Shown here one piece after another: positions 1 to 9,348 of a DNA stretch of 64,000 nt. Below the pieces are notes generated by a model. The model did no database searches. It was given only the letters and a program-made list of their open reading frames with translations, and had not been told where the DNA came from. The stretch comes from Luteimonas panaciterrae (GTDB taxonomy: Bacteria > Pseudomonadota > Gammaproteobacteria > Xanthomonadales > Xanthomonadaceae). Location of the stretch: NCBI RefSeq assembly GCF_020511115.1, contig NZ_JAJAVH010000004.1, positions 62,001 to 126,000 of the forward strand, written 5' to 3'. The translations under genes and the position numbers were made by a program. Every line of letters begins with the position of its first letter. The stretch's first letter is position 1.

Positions 1-803
1 GGCAGGCGCAACATGTGGCCGACGACATTGCCGACCCACTGAACGCCGAGCTTCATGCCCAGTACCGTGACGGCCCAGGAGCGGGCGGCACCGACGGCGA
101 TCTGCAAGGCCAGGATGGTGAGGAATCCCAGGCAGAGCAGGGTGAGCAGATCGCGATCGGCTGATGGCAGCACCTGATCCATGATCCATTGCATGAAGAA
201 TGGACTGGTCAGGGCAAAGGCTTCGAGCGCCAGCGCCAGCAGCGCGATCTGCACCAGAAAAGGCACGACGCCATGCATCGTGCCGGTGAGCTGCCTGAGT
301 GAAACGGACAGGCGCTGCTGCACGGGTTCGAAGCCGGCCGCGGGCAGCAGTTCCAACGCGATGCCGGTGAAAGCGGCGGAGGCTTCGGCGAAAGTGAGCC
401 GGCGCTCGCCGCGCGCGGGATCGTGAATGACGATGCCGCGCTTGTCGACTTTCTTCAGCACGACGAAGTGATTGAGCTCCCAGTGCAGCACGCAGGGCGT
501 GTTGAGCTTGGACAGCTCGTCCATGTCCAGCCTGAGCGGGCGGCCGCTCATGTGCAGTGCGGATGCCATCGACATCAGCTGCGCGAGATTGCTTCCCTTC
601 AGCGACGTGGGGAAGCGGCGGCGCAGTCCGGCGAGATCGACGTCGTGACCGTGGTAGCTGGCGATCATCGTCAGACAGGCCAGCGCGCACTCGGTGGCCT
701 CGGTCTGCAGGATCATCGGCAGATGACGGCCCCAGCCGAACTGCAGCGGACGTACCGCCGTGTTCGGAGAGCCGTCGGACTGGCGCGGGCTACCGTCCGC
801 CAT
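1..803 (-). CDS. C39 peptidase-containing ABC exporter (colicin V/CvaB type), N-terminal part
   Basis: The reading frame is open from an ATG at 803 to the left edge, giving the first 267 residues. The N-terminal 140 residues form a C39 double-glycine leader peptidase: TEATECALACL carries the conserved Gln/Thr-Glu lead-in and catalytic Cys, NHFVVL carries the His and HDPARG the Asp. Membrane segments begin at about residue 165, and the ATPase domain should lie beyond the window. Such proteins cut the leader from bacteriocins or microcins and export them through the inner membrane with an HlyD adaptor and TolC. The start lies 14 bp inside the end of the HlyD gene, so the two are co-translated. 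No precursor peptide gene was seen. Confidence 0.9.
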   Translation of the reverse strand, partial: MADGSPRQSDGSPNTAVRPLQFGWGRHLPMILQTEATECALACLTMIASYHGHDVDLAGLRRRFPTSLKGSNLAQLMSMASALHMSGRPLRLDMDELSKLNTPCVLHWELNHFVVLKKVDKRGIVIHDPARGERRLTFAEASAAFTGIALELLPAAGFEPVQQRLSVSLRQLTGTMHGVVPFLVQIALLALALEAFALTSPFFMQWIMDQVLPSADRDLLTLLCLGFLTILALQIAVGAARSWAVTVLGMKLGVQWVGNVVGHMLRL

Positions 804-2076
804 TGTCCGTCTCGCGTGCGGCGTATTGATTGCTCAGGCCGTAGAGCGGTTCGAACAACCACTCCATCAGACGTCGGCGTTCCAGCAGGATGTCGGCGTC
901 CAGCGTCATGCCGGCACGCAATGATTCGGACTTGCCGTACACACGGATCTGCTGCTTCTCCAACGCCACATCGATGCGATAGCGCGGCTCCGAAACCTGT
1001 TGTCCCGTCAGCGCCGTGACCTCGGCCGGCGCCAGCGCATTGCGCGAAATCGCGGTGACGCGGCCGTATTGCTGGCCGAACTTCTGGTAGGGATAGGCCT
1101 GATAGCGCAGCACCACGCGATCGCCGGCTTCGATGAAGCCCGCCGCGCGGCTGGGGACGAGCAGTTGTGCTTCGAGCCGTGCGCCTCGCGGCAGGATCGA
1201 CAGCACCGGCTGGCCGGTGCTGAGCGACTGGCCCGGTTTTGGTAACAGCGCGGAAACGACACCGTCCTGCGGCGCGCGCAACAGCAGCGCGCGCTGGACT
1301 TCGTTCTGCGCGAGCGAGCTGTCGGCATCGGACAGCTTGCGTTCCGTTTCGTGGCGCTGGATCGAGGCATCCAGCGGTAATTGCGACAGTTGCTGATCGA
1401 CCGAGGCCAGCTGTTGATGCAATTCAAGCCGCTGACCGCTCATCGCCTTGTATTGGGTCTGCGCGGCGAGCATCGTCGACTCCTGCTGCTGGATCTGGAA
1501 GGCGGAGACGTAGCCTTCCTTGCGCAGCGGCGCGATCCGTTTCAACAAATCCCTGGCGCTGTCGACCTGGCGTTGCTGGATCGCCAGTTGACCTTCGATT
1601 TCCTGCAATTGCGCTTGCAGGAGGCGACGCTTGTCTTGGAGGGAATCCCGTTGCTGCACCTGCGATCGCTGTTGGATCGACAGATCGTCCTTCAAGCGCT
1701 GACGCTGCGATTCCAGTTGTGCGTTCACCCTGGCCAGCGTGCCGCCGAACGCCTCGCTGTCGATTTCTCCGGAGATTTCCAGCAGCGGGTCGCCTTTCCG
1801 GATCTGCTGTCCCTCGCGCACGAGAACGCGGGTGATCCGTCCGCTTTCGGTGGCGGTGATGTTGATCAGGCCGGTGGTGGGGACGAGTTGCCCGGTGACG
1901 CGTTCGCGCCGGGTGTAGTGGCCGAAGCTCAAGAAAAGGATCAGGCAAAGGGCGGCCGCGCTGGCGATGCCGGCGTAAGTCCACAGGGACAGGGATTGCG
2001 CGATATGGATTTCACCCAGCCACCGGCGCTGCTGCGCAGCGATCGCTTCCGGGCGAAAGAAGTCCTTTGCAGCCAT
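790..2076 (-). CDS. HlyD/CvaA-family periplasmic adaptor of the peptide exporter
   Basis: This 428-residue protein has a short cytoplasmic N-terminus beginning MAAKDFFRPEA, one membrane anchor at about residues 30-52, a biotinyl-lipoyl half-motif near 75-105, a long Gln/Arg-rich coiled coil at about 115-255 and a C-terminal beta-barrel part. This is the membrane fusion protein layout, and the N-terminal wording is that of CvaA-type adaptors for bacteriocin export. It should bridge the ABC exporter, whose gene overlaps its 3' end, to an outer-membrane TolC. A terminator-like hairpin lies between it and the upstream protease gene, so it probably has its own promoter in 2077-2225. Confidence 0.9.
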   Translation of the reverse strand: MAAKDFFRPEAIAAQQRRWLGEIHIAQSLSLWTYAGIASAAALCLILFLSFGHYTRRERVTGQLVPTTGLINITATESGRITRVLVREGQQIRKGDPLLEISGEIDSEAFGGTLARVNAQLESQRQRLKDDLSIQQRSQVQQRDSLQDKRRLLQAQLQEIEGQLAIQQRQVDSARDLLKRIAPLRKEGYVSAFQIQQQESTMLAAQTQYKAMSGQRLELHQQLASVDQQLSQLPLDASIQRHETERKLSDADSSLAQNEVQRALLLRAPQDGVVSALLPKPGQSLSTGQPVLSILPRGARLEAQLLVPSRAAGFIEAGDRVVLRYQAYPYQKFGQQYGRVTAISRNALAPAEVTALTGQQVSEPRYRIDVALEKQQIRVYGKSESLRAGMTLDADILLERRRLMEWLFEPLYGLSNQYAARETDNGGR

Positions 2077-2225
2077 TCCCCTGTCTCTTCTCTATGACGT
2101 TCTGACGGTCGAAATCCCATCGACTTGGCAGAACGGGCCAATACACCCCCGGATGGAGGGACAAACCCATTTAAAAGTGAGACTCGTGTAGCAGTTGTGA
2201 TGGACTTTTCATCACATTTTCTTCA

Positions 2226-2260
2226 CCCAAAGAAATCCGCCGCCCTTGCGGGGCGGCGGA
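2226..2260 (-). terminator. rho-independent terminator after the matrixin gene
   Basis: Read on the minus strand, a 10-bp GC-rich stem (2236-2245 with 2251-2260, loop of 5 nt) is followed by the T-rich stretch ATTTCTTTG. It separates the protease transcript from the HlyD gene. Confidence 0.65.
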
Positions 2261-2297
2261 GGATGTTCCGGAGTTTCGACGCGTTGCCGGCAACGGC

Positions 2298-3389
2298 TTA
2301 ATTGACGCGGATGCCGATGTACGAAGCGTTCTCGTAGTCGTTGTCGTAGGACTCGGAGTGCGCGGCGGGATCATCGATCGATGCACCGAGCCAGCGCAGC
2401 GAGCCGCTCGCCAGGGTGGTCGGGATCGTGATGGTCCGCGTCGTGAGGAACGGCACATCGCGCGACTGGCTGACCCAGAAGTTTTCCATCACCGTGTCCA
2501 GCGAGGTGATGCAATTGTTGGTCGACAGATAAACGCGAGCATCGGCCAGCAGCGGGGTGGTCTTGCCCATGTTCTCGTAAGTCAGTTCGAGACGGACGGA
2601 CTGCCCGGCGTTGACCCGGTAGACGGGCTCGGGGAAGCTCGACCACAACGGCAGTTCCGCGCCGGTAGCGGCGTCGAACAGGCGCGTGCGGCTGTGATCG
2701 CTGTAGCCACCGCCCAGCACGCCCGTGCGGCGCCAGTTGGCGACACCCAGTTCCTCCAGCGCACCGGCCCATGCTCCGTACAAGGCCACGACACCGCTCA
2801 CCGCATCTTCGCCGGGATAGGCGTAGGCGAGGCCGCAGTTGGCGTGAATGTGCGTCCAGTCCTCGCCCATGATGTTGTAAACGTCGCCTTCGTGACCAAG
2901 ACCCGCGACGTGGCCGAGTTCATGCATCGCCGTGGTCTGGAACGGACGCGAGCCACCGCCATAGGGCCACAGGCTGCTGGCCGTGTGCGTGAAGTGATAG
3001 GCCACGGTGTTGTCGAAGCGGACGTCGGCTTCGGTGAAGGTGCAGGTTTGCGTGTTGTACCAAAAGTTGGTGATCGCCGGCGCGCCGAAGTTCGAGGACC
3101 ACCACACTTCGTTCTGTCCGTTGCCGAGGCCGACGGAGGCGTCGTCCCAGCTCATGGAAATGCTGAAGTTGCTGGGCTGGTTGTACCACTTCGACACGGT
3201 CTCGCTGAGCGCGTTACGCCAGTCGCCGACGGGGAATCCGACGCCCGATGCGCTCATCGAGGCATTCGAGCTGGACCACTTCACGTTCTGGCCGTTGCAG
3301 GTGGCGATCGGTACCCAGGCGAACGATTGGCCGCTGACGAAAAAGCCGGCCAGGACGGCGAAGAGATAAAAAATTCTGTTCAAGCGCAT
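2298..3389 (-). CDS. secreted matrixin-like zinc metalloprotease with C-terminal CARDB-like domain
   Basis: The 363-residue protein starts with a signal peptide (MRLNRIFYLFAVLAGFFVSG, cut likely near QSFA). The catalytic core holds HELGHVAGLGHEGDVYNIMG at about residues 158-177: HExxHxxGxxH supplies three zinc-binding His and the Met is the Met-turn, as in matrixins and other metzincins. The last 120 residues resemble a CARDB/Ig-like cell-adhesion fold (NAGQSVRLELTYENMG, ending near SYDNDYENASYIG). An AGGAG lies 8 nt before the ATG. Only 52 bp separate it from the upstream secreted protein gene, so they probably form one operon. The substrate is unknown. No pro-domain cysteine switch is evident. 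Confidence 0.85.
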   Translation of the reverse strand: MRLNRIFYLFAVLAGFFVSGQSFAWVPIATCNGQNVKWSSSNASMSASGVGFPVGDWRNALSETVSKWYNQPSNFSISMSWDDASVGLGNGQNEVWWSSNFGAPAITNFWYNTQTCTFTEADVRFDNTVAYHFTHTASSLWPYGGGSRPFQTTAMHELGHVAGLGHEGDVYNIMGEDWTHIHANCGLAYAYPGEDAVSGVVALYGAWAGALEELGVANWRRTGVLGGGYSDHSRTRLFDAATGAELPLWSSFPEPVYRVNAGQSVRLELTYENMGKTTPLLADARVYLSTNNCITSLDTVMENFWVSQSRDVPFLTTRTITIPTTLASGSLRWLGASIDDPAAHSESYDNDYENASYIGIRVN

Positions 3390-3441
3390 GATGGTTTCTC
3401 CTGATATCTACGGATATTCCTTGAGGATGCTCGGACCGCTG

Positions 3442-4338
3442 TCAGGGCCGCTTGGGTTGTTTCGGTCCCTGCGGGGCTTTCAGCGTGCGACGCAGTTTTT
3501 CTTCCACCAGTCGCTGTTCGATGAGATCCGGTTCGCCACGCAGCGTTACGGCGGGCGCGACAGCGGGGCGCTTCGGCGCCGGCAAGGGCGCGGATGCCGC
3601 GATCCGGAACGGCAGCCCAGGCTTGGCGCTCGGCTGCGGTGCCGCGGCCTTGAGCGCTTCGGGACGATTGGTCGTGGTGATCAATCTCTGCACCGCGCGC
3701 ACGAATTCGCTTTCAGTGGCCCGGCGGGCACCGCTCGGCGGAGAGAACGGAGTGGCCGAACTCGGCGCGGCGAAGCCGATTTCGACCTTGCCCATGCGGT
3801 GCGTCAACACCTCGGGGAGCGGGCGGGCCTGTCCGCGGATGAAGCGGTTTTGCGGGTCGAGAAAGATTTCATGCCCGTCATCGCTGTAGACCAGACCGTT
3901 GACGACGCGAAACCGGCCCTGGTCCCAGCCCACGAGCGGAGCAATGGCCTGGCCGTTGCCCCGCACGAACAGAAGGTCGCGATCGCCGACATCGAAGGTC
4001 GGCATGCCGGCGACCATCATGGCCATGTGGCCGCCCTGCATCGGGCCGCCCTGCATGCGCAGCACGATGATGTTTCCGTCTTGCGATGCGCCTTTCAGCA
4101 GGCGATCGATCCGGTACGTCACGAAGGTATGCGGCAGCGATGGGGCGCCGTTGCCGGGTTCGGACATGCGATAGTCGACGGAGATCACCTCGCCCTCGAA
4201 AACCAGTTCGGCGTCCTTGGAGAGCTGTTGAGGCGTGACCGGATCGATGATCGAGGCACCGACCGGCAACATCGTCAAGGCGTACAACATCAGGCCCGCC
4301 AGAGCGTTTCTGGCGGCGCTTTTGGGTGTCGAAATCAT
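3442..4338 (-). CDS. secreted protein of unknown function, upstream of the matrixin gene
   Basis: I do not recognise a named family. The 298-residue protein has a signal peptide with a hydrophobic core at residues 11-29. A beta-rich region follows (FEGEVISVDY, FVTYRIDRLLKG, NIIVLRMQGG, DRDLLFVRG, LVGWDQGRFRV), then a Pro/Ala-rich tail from about 190 ending in KQPKRP. The beta pattern could be an OB/NTR-like fold, which would suit a protease partner or inhibitor, but that is only a pattern guess. The start has a GAGGAG 4 nt upstream. It lies 52 bp before the matrixin gene in the same direction, so a shared function is likely. Confidence 0.7.
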   Translation of the reverse strand: MISTPKSAARNALAGLMLYALTMLPVGASIIDPVTPQQLSKDAELVFEGEVISVDYRMSEPGNGAPSLPHTFVTYRIDRLLKGASQDGNIIVLRMQGGPMQGGHMAMMVAGMPTFDVGDRDLLFVRGNGQAIAPLVGWDQGRFRVVNGLVYSDDGHEIFLDPQNRFIRGQARPLPEVLTHRMGKVEIGFAAPSSATPFSPPSGARRATESEFVRAVQRLITTTNRPEALKAAAPQPSAKPGLPFRIAASAPLPAPKRPAVAPAVTLRGEPDLIEQRLVEEKLRRTLKAPQGPKQPKRP

Positions 4339-4517
4339 GATGCTCCTCGCTTTGAGCCGTGTGATCGGCTCATAGGTCCATGGGTGATTGAAGAGCTGCA
4401 GTCCCTTCCCGTATCTAGTGACGACCGGGCGCCGAGCGTTTCACCCCAAATGCGAGGATTGGATTTCGGAGGCCGACTTCGGCACGATCGCGGCTTGCCA
4501 GTGCCCGGGCCTCCTGC

Positions 4518-5078
4518 GTGACCACAATGCTGTATGACGCCACCGTGCCGATCTTGTCGCGCTACTTGCAGCGCCTGGACGGTTTGCTCGCGCTGGCCGA
4601 GGTGCAAGTGCGTGATGGCGGCCTGTCGGAACGAGAAGTATTGGAGGCGAGGCTGGTCGAGGACATGTTCCCGCTCGCGCAACAGGTGCGGAGCGCATGC
4701 GGCTTCGCATTCCGCACCGTCTTTCCGCTGATGGGACGCGAAGTTCCAGAGATGTCAGGAGAGCAGGGCTCGCTCGCGGATCTGCGCCTGCTCGCGCGGG
4801 AGACACGGCAGGCCTTGCAGGGATTGCCGGCGGATGCGTTCGAGACGGACGCGGCCTCGGTGACGGGAGAGGCCGGATTCACGTCGCTCACCCTTCCGTC
4901 GCGTGAATATGCCTTGCACTACGCCATGCCGAACTTCTTCTTTCACCTGTCGATGACGTATGCGGTGCTGCGCTTCCTCGGCGTTCTCGTGGGGAAACCC
5001 GACTTCGACGGGTATCATGTCTACCCGCCAGGATTCCGTTTTCCGCCGGCGGACGCTGGATCGATGCCGGACGATTGA
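4518..5078 (+). CDS. DUF1993 family protein
   Basis: This 186-residue cytoplasmic protein matches the DUF1993 pattern: an N-terminal MLYDATVPILSRYLQRLDGL helix, a central RTVFPLMGRE segment and the C-terminal HYAMPNFFFHLSMTYAVLRF with LVGKPDFDGY. The family is thought to have a DinB/YfiT-like four-helix fold; no reaction is established. The GTG start at 4518 fits family length; an ATG at 4527 is possible. It ends 9 bp before the FMN oxidoreductase gene and is probably co-transcribed. It diverges from the matrixin operon across 4339-4517. Confidence 0.85.
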   Translation: MTTMLYDATVPILSRYLQRLDGLLALAEVQVRDGGLSEREVLEARLVEDMFPLAQQVRSACGFAFRTVFPLMGREVPEMSGEQGSLADLRLLARETRQALQGLPADAFETDAASVTGEAGFTSLTLPSREYALHYAMPNFFFHLSMTYAVLRFLGVLVGKPDFDGYHVYPPGFRFPPADAGSMPDD

Positions 5079-5087
5079 GGAGACAGC

Positions 5088-6710
5088 ATGTCGCGTTATC
5101 TCGCCTACGTCATCAGCGTTCTGTTGGCGATTCTCTGCATCATGCTGGCATTGCGACACCCCGGCTGGTGGTGGGGCGCGGGTGTCTTCACGTTTCTCGC
5201 GCTCTCTGGAACCTGGGACTTGCTGCAGACGCGCAGCACGCTGCGCCGCAACTATCCGCTGCTGGCGAATTTCCGCTATTTCCTCGAATCGATCGGGCCG
5301 GAAATCCGCCAGTATTTCGTCCAGAGCGACACCCAGGAGGCACCGTTCTCGCGCCAGCAGCGCGCCCTGGTGTATCAGCGCGCCAAGCACGTATCCGACG
5401 TGGTGCCGTTCGGCACCGAGCAGGACGTGTACGGCGTGGACTACGAATGGATCAACCATTCGCTGGCACCGACCGAGATCGCCTCGCACGATTTCCGCGT
5501 GCGCATCGGCGAGAATGCGGCGCAGCCATACGACGCCAGCGTCTTCAACATCTCGGCGATGAGTTTCGGCGCGCTGTCGGCCAACGCCATCCGTTCGCTC
5601 AACGCCGGCGCCAAGCGCGGCGGCTTCTATCACGACACGGGCGAGGGCTCGATCTCGCCGTATCACCGCGAGGGCGGCGGCGATCTCGTCTGGGAGATCG
5701 GGTCCGGCTATTTCGGATGCCGTGACGAAGAAGGTCGCTTCAACGAAGAACGCTTCGTCGCCAACGCCCGCGATCCGCAAGTGAAGATGATCGAGATCAA
5801 GCTCTCCCAGGGCGCCAAGCCCGGGCACGGCGGCGTGCTGCCGGCGGCGAAGGTGAGCCCGGAAATCGCCGCCACGCGCGGCGTGCGCGTCGGCGTGGAC
5901 TGCGTGTCGCCGGCACGGCACACGGCATTCTCCACGCCGGCTGGATTGCTGGAGTTCGTCGCACGATTGCGCGAGCTGTCGGGCGGCAAGCCGACCGGGT
6001 TCAAGCTCGCGATCGGTCATCCCTGGGAATGGTTCGGCGTGGCCAAGGCGATGCGCGAGACGGGAATCCTGCCGGATTTCATCGTCGTCGACGGTGCCGA
6101 GGGCGGCACAGGCGCCGCGCCGGCGGAATTCGTCGACCACATCGGCGTGCCGATGCACGAGGCGTTGATGCTGGTGCACAACACCCTAGTCGGGCTCGAT
6201 CTGCGCGATCGAATCAGGATCGGCGGCGCGGGCAAGATCACCAGCGCGTTCGACATCGCGCGCACGCTGGCGATGGGCGCGGACTGGTGCAATGCGGCGC
6301 GCGGCTACATGTTCGCGCTCGGCTGCATCCAGTCATTGAGCTGCCATACCGATCGCTGTCCCACCGGCATCGCCACGCAGGACCCGGCGCGCTGGCGCAA
6401 GCTCGACACCGGCGACAAGACGGCACGTGTGCACCAGTTCCACGAGAACACCTTGAAGGCACTGCGCGATCTGCTGTGCGCATCGGGGCTCAACCATCCG
6501 AGCGAATTGGGACCGGAACACATCGTGCGACGCGTCTCGCCGATCGAAGTGCGCTCGCTCGCGGCGCTGTACCGGTTCCTAGAACCAGGCGAACTGCTGA
6601 AGGGAATCCCTGAACACGCGGTCTTCAAGGAGTTCTGGTCAGTCGCGCGCAGCGACAGTTTCGCGGCGCCAGAGCGCGTGATGGCGATGCGCGCGGCGAA
6701 AACGTTCTGA
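5088..6710 (+). CDS. FMN-binding glutamate synthase family protein
   Basis: The 540-residue protein has two N-terminal membrane segments (about residues 5-45), then a TIM barrel like the large subunit of glutamate synthase. FMN/2-oxoglutarate-site motifs include SFGALSANAI, GAKRGGFYHDTGEGS, IEIKLSQGAKPGHGG and DGAEGGTGAAP. The Cys motif SCHTDRCPTGIATQ corresponds to the 3Fe-4S ligands. There is no glutaminase domain, so it is not a full GltB but a stand-alone, membrane-anchored FMN/Fe-S oxidoreductase (YerD-type) of unknown physiological substrate. GGAGACAGC precedes the ATG. Its upstream neighbour is the DUF1993 gene. Confidence 0.9.
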   Translation: MSRYLAYVISVLLAILCIMLALRHPGWWWGAGVFTFLALSGTWDLLQTRSTLRRNYPLLANFRYFLESIGPEIRQYFVQSDTQEAPFSRQQRALVYQRAKHVSDVVPFGTEQDVYGVDYEWINHSLAPTEIASHDFRVRIGENAAQPYDASVFNISAMSFGALSANAIRSLNAGAKRGGFYHDTGEGSISPYHREGGGDLVWEIGSGYFGCRDEEGRFNEERFVANARDPQVKMIEIKLSQGAKPGHGGVLPAAKVSPEIAATRGVRVGVDCVSPARHTAFSTPAGLLEFVARLRELSGGKPTGFKLAIGHPWEWFGVAKAMRETGILPDFIVVDGAEGGTGAAPAEFVDHIGVPMHEALMLVHNTLVGLDLRDRIRIGGAGKITSAFDIARTLAMGADWCNAARGYMFALGCIQSLSCHTDRCPTGIATQDPARWRKLDTGDKTARVHQFHENTLKALRDLLCASGLNHPSELGPEHIVRRVSPIEVRSLAALYRFLEPGELLKGIPEHAVFKEFWSVARSDSFAAPERVMAMRAAKTF

Positions 6711-6806
6711 GTCGGATTGCCTGACTTGGATTGCGGTAACGCGTTCACAGCATTCCACTTCGAGTTGAGATAGAACGAATCTCATCATCCCAGCGGGAGT
6801 GTCGTC

Positions 6807-8078
6807 ATGCGCGGAATCTGGTTGGCCGCCATTTGTTCCTGTGTCCTGCTGACGTCTTGCGACAAGCTCAGCCTCACCGGCAAGGATGGATTGATTGCCG
6901 TGCTGAAGATCGGTTCCGATTCGCCACAGCCGCTTGCCGCGGTGCGAGCGGGGCCGCAGGAAGCCGCGCCACCCGCCGCCGCCACGGCACCGATCTACAC
7001 CGGCGGCAAGCTGCCGTCGATCCAGTTGTTCGTCAGCACGGAATTCGCGCGCTTCGCCGAACCCTGGGCAATGACGTTCCTTCCCGACGGCCGCCTGCTG
7101 GTGACGGAAAAACAAGGGAAGCTGAAAGTCTTCGATCTCGCCAGCCGGCAGACCAGCGAGATTTCCGGCGTCCCCACCGTCGCCTACGGTGGGCAGGGCG
7201 GTCTTGGCGATGTGGTGCTGCATCCGCAGTTCAACAGCAACCGGCTCGTCTATCTCAGTTATGCGGAGCAGGGCACGAACGACACACGTGGCGCGGCGGT
7301 GGCGCGCGCGGTGCTGAATTTGAACCCGGGCGGCGGCGGAAGCCTGTCCAACGTGCAGGTGGTCTGGCGGCAGGTGCCGAAGGTGACGGGCGAGGGCCAC
7401 TACAGCCATCGCATCGCCTTCGATGGCAGCGGCAAGCTCTGGATCACCTCGGGCGATCGGCAGAAATTCGATCCGGCGCAGGACATGCAATCGAATCTCG
7501 GCAAGATCATCCGCCTCAATGCGGACGGTTCGATTCCATCCGACAATCCCTTCGTCAATCAAGGCGGCGTGGCCGCGCAGGTGTGGTCGCTCGGGCATCG
7601 CAACGTGCTCGGCCTGGCCTTCGATCCGCAAGGCCGCCTGTGGGCGCACGAGATGGGGCCGATGGGCGGTGACGAACTGAACCTGATCGAGCGCGGCTCC
7701 AATTACGGATGGCCGATCGTCTCCAATGGCGACCACTACGACGGGACACCCATCCCCGATCATCCCACGCGTCCGGAATTCAACGCGCCGGAAGCCTGGT
7801 GGAACCCAGTGATCGCGCCGGCCGGTTTCATCATCTACACCGGCAGGATGTTCCCGTACTTCCGCGGCGATGGATTCATGGGCGGATTGGCGTCGCAGGC
7901 TTTAGTCCGCGTCAAGCTCGGCGGCGCGGCATCGCCGCCCTGGGCGCGGGAAGCGGCCCGCTATCCGCGAGGACAGCGCATCCGTGAAGTGGAGCAGGGA
8001 CCGGATGGTGCGATCTGGCTGCTGGAGGATGGCGGGAATGCGCGTCTTCTGAAACTCACCCCCGGGATTGGAATCTAA
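6807..8078 (+). CDS. PQQ-dependent sugar dehydrogenase, lipoprotein (YliI/Asd type)
   Basis: The 423-residue protein has a lipoprotein signal with lipobox LTSC at about residues 15-18. A six-bladed beta-propeller of the soluble glucose/sorbosone dehydrogenase family follows: [52 protein letters not shown] (its His is the likely catalytic base), [18 protein letters not shown] and [12 protein letters not shown]. The family oxidises aldose sugars with pyrroloquinoline quinone in the periplasm. Here it would be anchored to a membrane. No pqq genes lie in the window, so the cofactor must come from elsewhere. A GGGAG lies upstream of the ATG. Confidence 0.9.
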   Translation: MRGIWLAAICSCVLLTSCDKLSLTGKDGLIAVLKIGSDSPQPLAAVRAGPQEAAPPAAATAPIYTGGKLPSIQLFVSTEFARFAEPWAMTFLPDGRLLVTEKQGKLKVFDLASRQTSEISGVPTVAYGGQGGLGDVVLHPQFNSNRLVYLSYAEQGTNDTRGAAVARAVLNLNPGGGGSLSNVQVVWRQVPKVTGEGHYSHRIAFDGSGKLWITSGDRQKFDPAQDMQSNLGKIIRLNADGSIPSDNPFVNQGGVAAQVWSLGHRNVLGLAFDPQGRLWAHEMGPMGGDELNLIERGSNYGWPIVSNGDHYDGTPIPDHPTRPEFNAPEAWWNPVIAPAGFIIYTGRMFPYFRGDGFMGGLASQALVRVKLGGAASPPWAREAARYPRGQRIREVEQGPDGAIWLLEDGGNARLLKLTPGIGI

Positions 8079-8102
8079 GTTCTCGCGGTTGAATCAACTG
8101 CA

Positions 8103-8134
8103 CACGACATCCCGGCCGAAGCCGGGATGTCGTG
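8103..8134. terminator. hairpin between convergent genes
   Basis: A perfect 14-bp stem (8103-8116 with 8121-8134, CGAA tetraloop) lies between the sugar dehydrogenase gene and the converging metalloprotease-like gene. The T-tract is weak on both sides, so it is a probable but not certain bidirectional terminator. Confidence 0.55.
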
Positions 8135-8142
8135 CGTTGCAA

Positions 8143-9348
8143 TCAATTGGCGTCCGGTTTCACGAGGATTGGCAGCTCACGTTCGAACAGATCACTGACG
8201 GTCAAAGAAGGCAGGATGTGTCCCTTCTTCTGCGCGCTGGCGGCCAGATCCGAACCCCATATCGACGCGTTGAATCTTTGATCGGGCGTTCCGTGATGGT
8301 TGGAACTACTGAAGTTGCAATCGCCGATTTGATAGAAAGAGTTCAGCGAAGGCAGTAGCCGCTTCGCGTTCAAGGTCGCGCCACGCTTGTGCGTGAGGAA
8401 GTAGGTGCTGAACGCATCCGCCATCAGCTCGGTGCGTCGCGTGGCCTCGGCGCCGGTCAGATCGGATTCGAACAGGTCGTTGTCGTACTGCACCTGATGG
8501 CCGAATTCGTGACCGAGAACAGCGCGCGGCGCGACGTCGCCAAAACCGATCGCAGCCATGCCCTGCATCATGCCATCGCCCATGATGATGCGATCACCCA
8601 GGTCTTCCAGTCCGCTGCCGGGCTTCGGGCTGAAAGCGAACGCGTTGAAGGTGAACAAGGGATGGTTGCCGCCCTTCAAGGAAGGATAGGCGTGGATGTG
8701 GTCGTACACGCTTTGCGCCGCGAGCTTCGCCACCTCGTCTGAAACACCGTACAGGGCCTTGATCACGCGCTCCAGACGCTCGACGCTACTGAAGACGTCG
8801 GCGCCGTGGAAGGGCAGCAGCTGGATCTTTGAGGAGTCGATATCCCAGAAGCGCTTCAGATCCTTCATCTCCGAAGTCAGTAGATGGGTGTACTCGCCAT
8901 TGACACCGAAGTAGTTGCTGCTGGATTCGGAGCCGAACAGCAGCGCATCGTATTGCGGGAAATCGAGCACGGAGTTGGCGAAGTTCGAACCGAGCTCACT
9001 GCCGATTCCCCGGATCGCTGAAATCAAGTCTGGCGTGACGGTGCCGTCGATCCACAGCGAGAGATCGGTCGTCTCGCAGCGATAGTCGCCGGGGTTGATG
9101 GCGCTATCGACGAGCTGCGACCACGGGGATTCCGGAATGCCCAGGCGCGTGCTGACGCTTTGGACGCGGCGTTCCCAGTCGTCCGGCAGGGCGTTCAAGG
9201 TGGCTTCGAGACGCTGCAGCGATCGCAGTTCTGTAGCCGATGTGGTGGTGGATTGTGGCTGCGACGATGCGGCGCCGACGATGGTCGTCGTGGCGCAAAG
9301 TGCGGAGGCGATTAGCAGCTGCCTGGTGAGGGTCTTGAGTCTGATCAT
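8143..9348 (-). CDS. secreted HEFGH-motif metalloprotease-like protein
   Basis: The chosen ATG at 9348 has GGGGAAAG 4 nt upstream and gives 401 residues; an upstream in-frame start at 9417 would add a charged extension before the signal peptide. Residues 1-27 (MIRLKTLTRQLLIASALCAT) form a signal peptide. The zinc motif is AVLGHEFGHQVQYDNDLFES, followed about 20 residues later by ELMADAFSTYFLTHKRG, which could give the third ligand. The closing part contains GTPDQRFNASIWG. I cannot name a specific peptidase family. It is a single gene with its own AT-rich upstream region. Confidence 0.75.
   Translation of the reverse strand: MIRLKTLTRQLLIASALCATTTIVGAASSQPQSTTTSATELRSLQRLEATLNALPDDWERRVQSVSTRLGIPESPWSQLVDSAINPGDYRCETTDLSLWIDGTVTPDLISAIRGIGSELGSNFANSVLDFPQYDALLFGSESSSNYFGVNGEYTHLLTSEMKDLKRFWDIDSSKIQLLPFHGADVFSSVERLERVIKALYGVSDEVAKLAAQSVYDHIHAYPSLKGGNHPLFTFNAFAFSPKPGSGLEDLGDRIIMGDGMMQGMAAIGFGDVAPRAVLGHEFGHQVQYDNDLFESDLTGAEATRRTELMADAFSTYFLTHKRGATLNAKRLLPSLNSFYQIGDCNFSSSNHHGTPDQRFNASIWGSDLAASAQKKGHILPSLTVSDLFERELPILVKPDAN

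Noticed and set aside
2077-2225. Search for a bacteriocin precursor with a double-glycine leader between the protease and HlyD genes
   Set aside because: No short frame with a GG leader and ribosome site was found on either strand.
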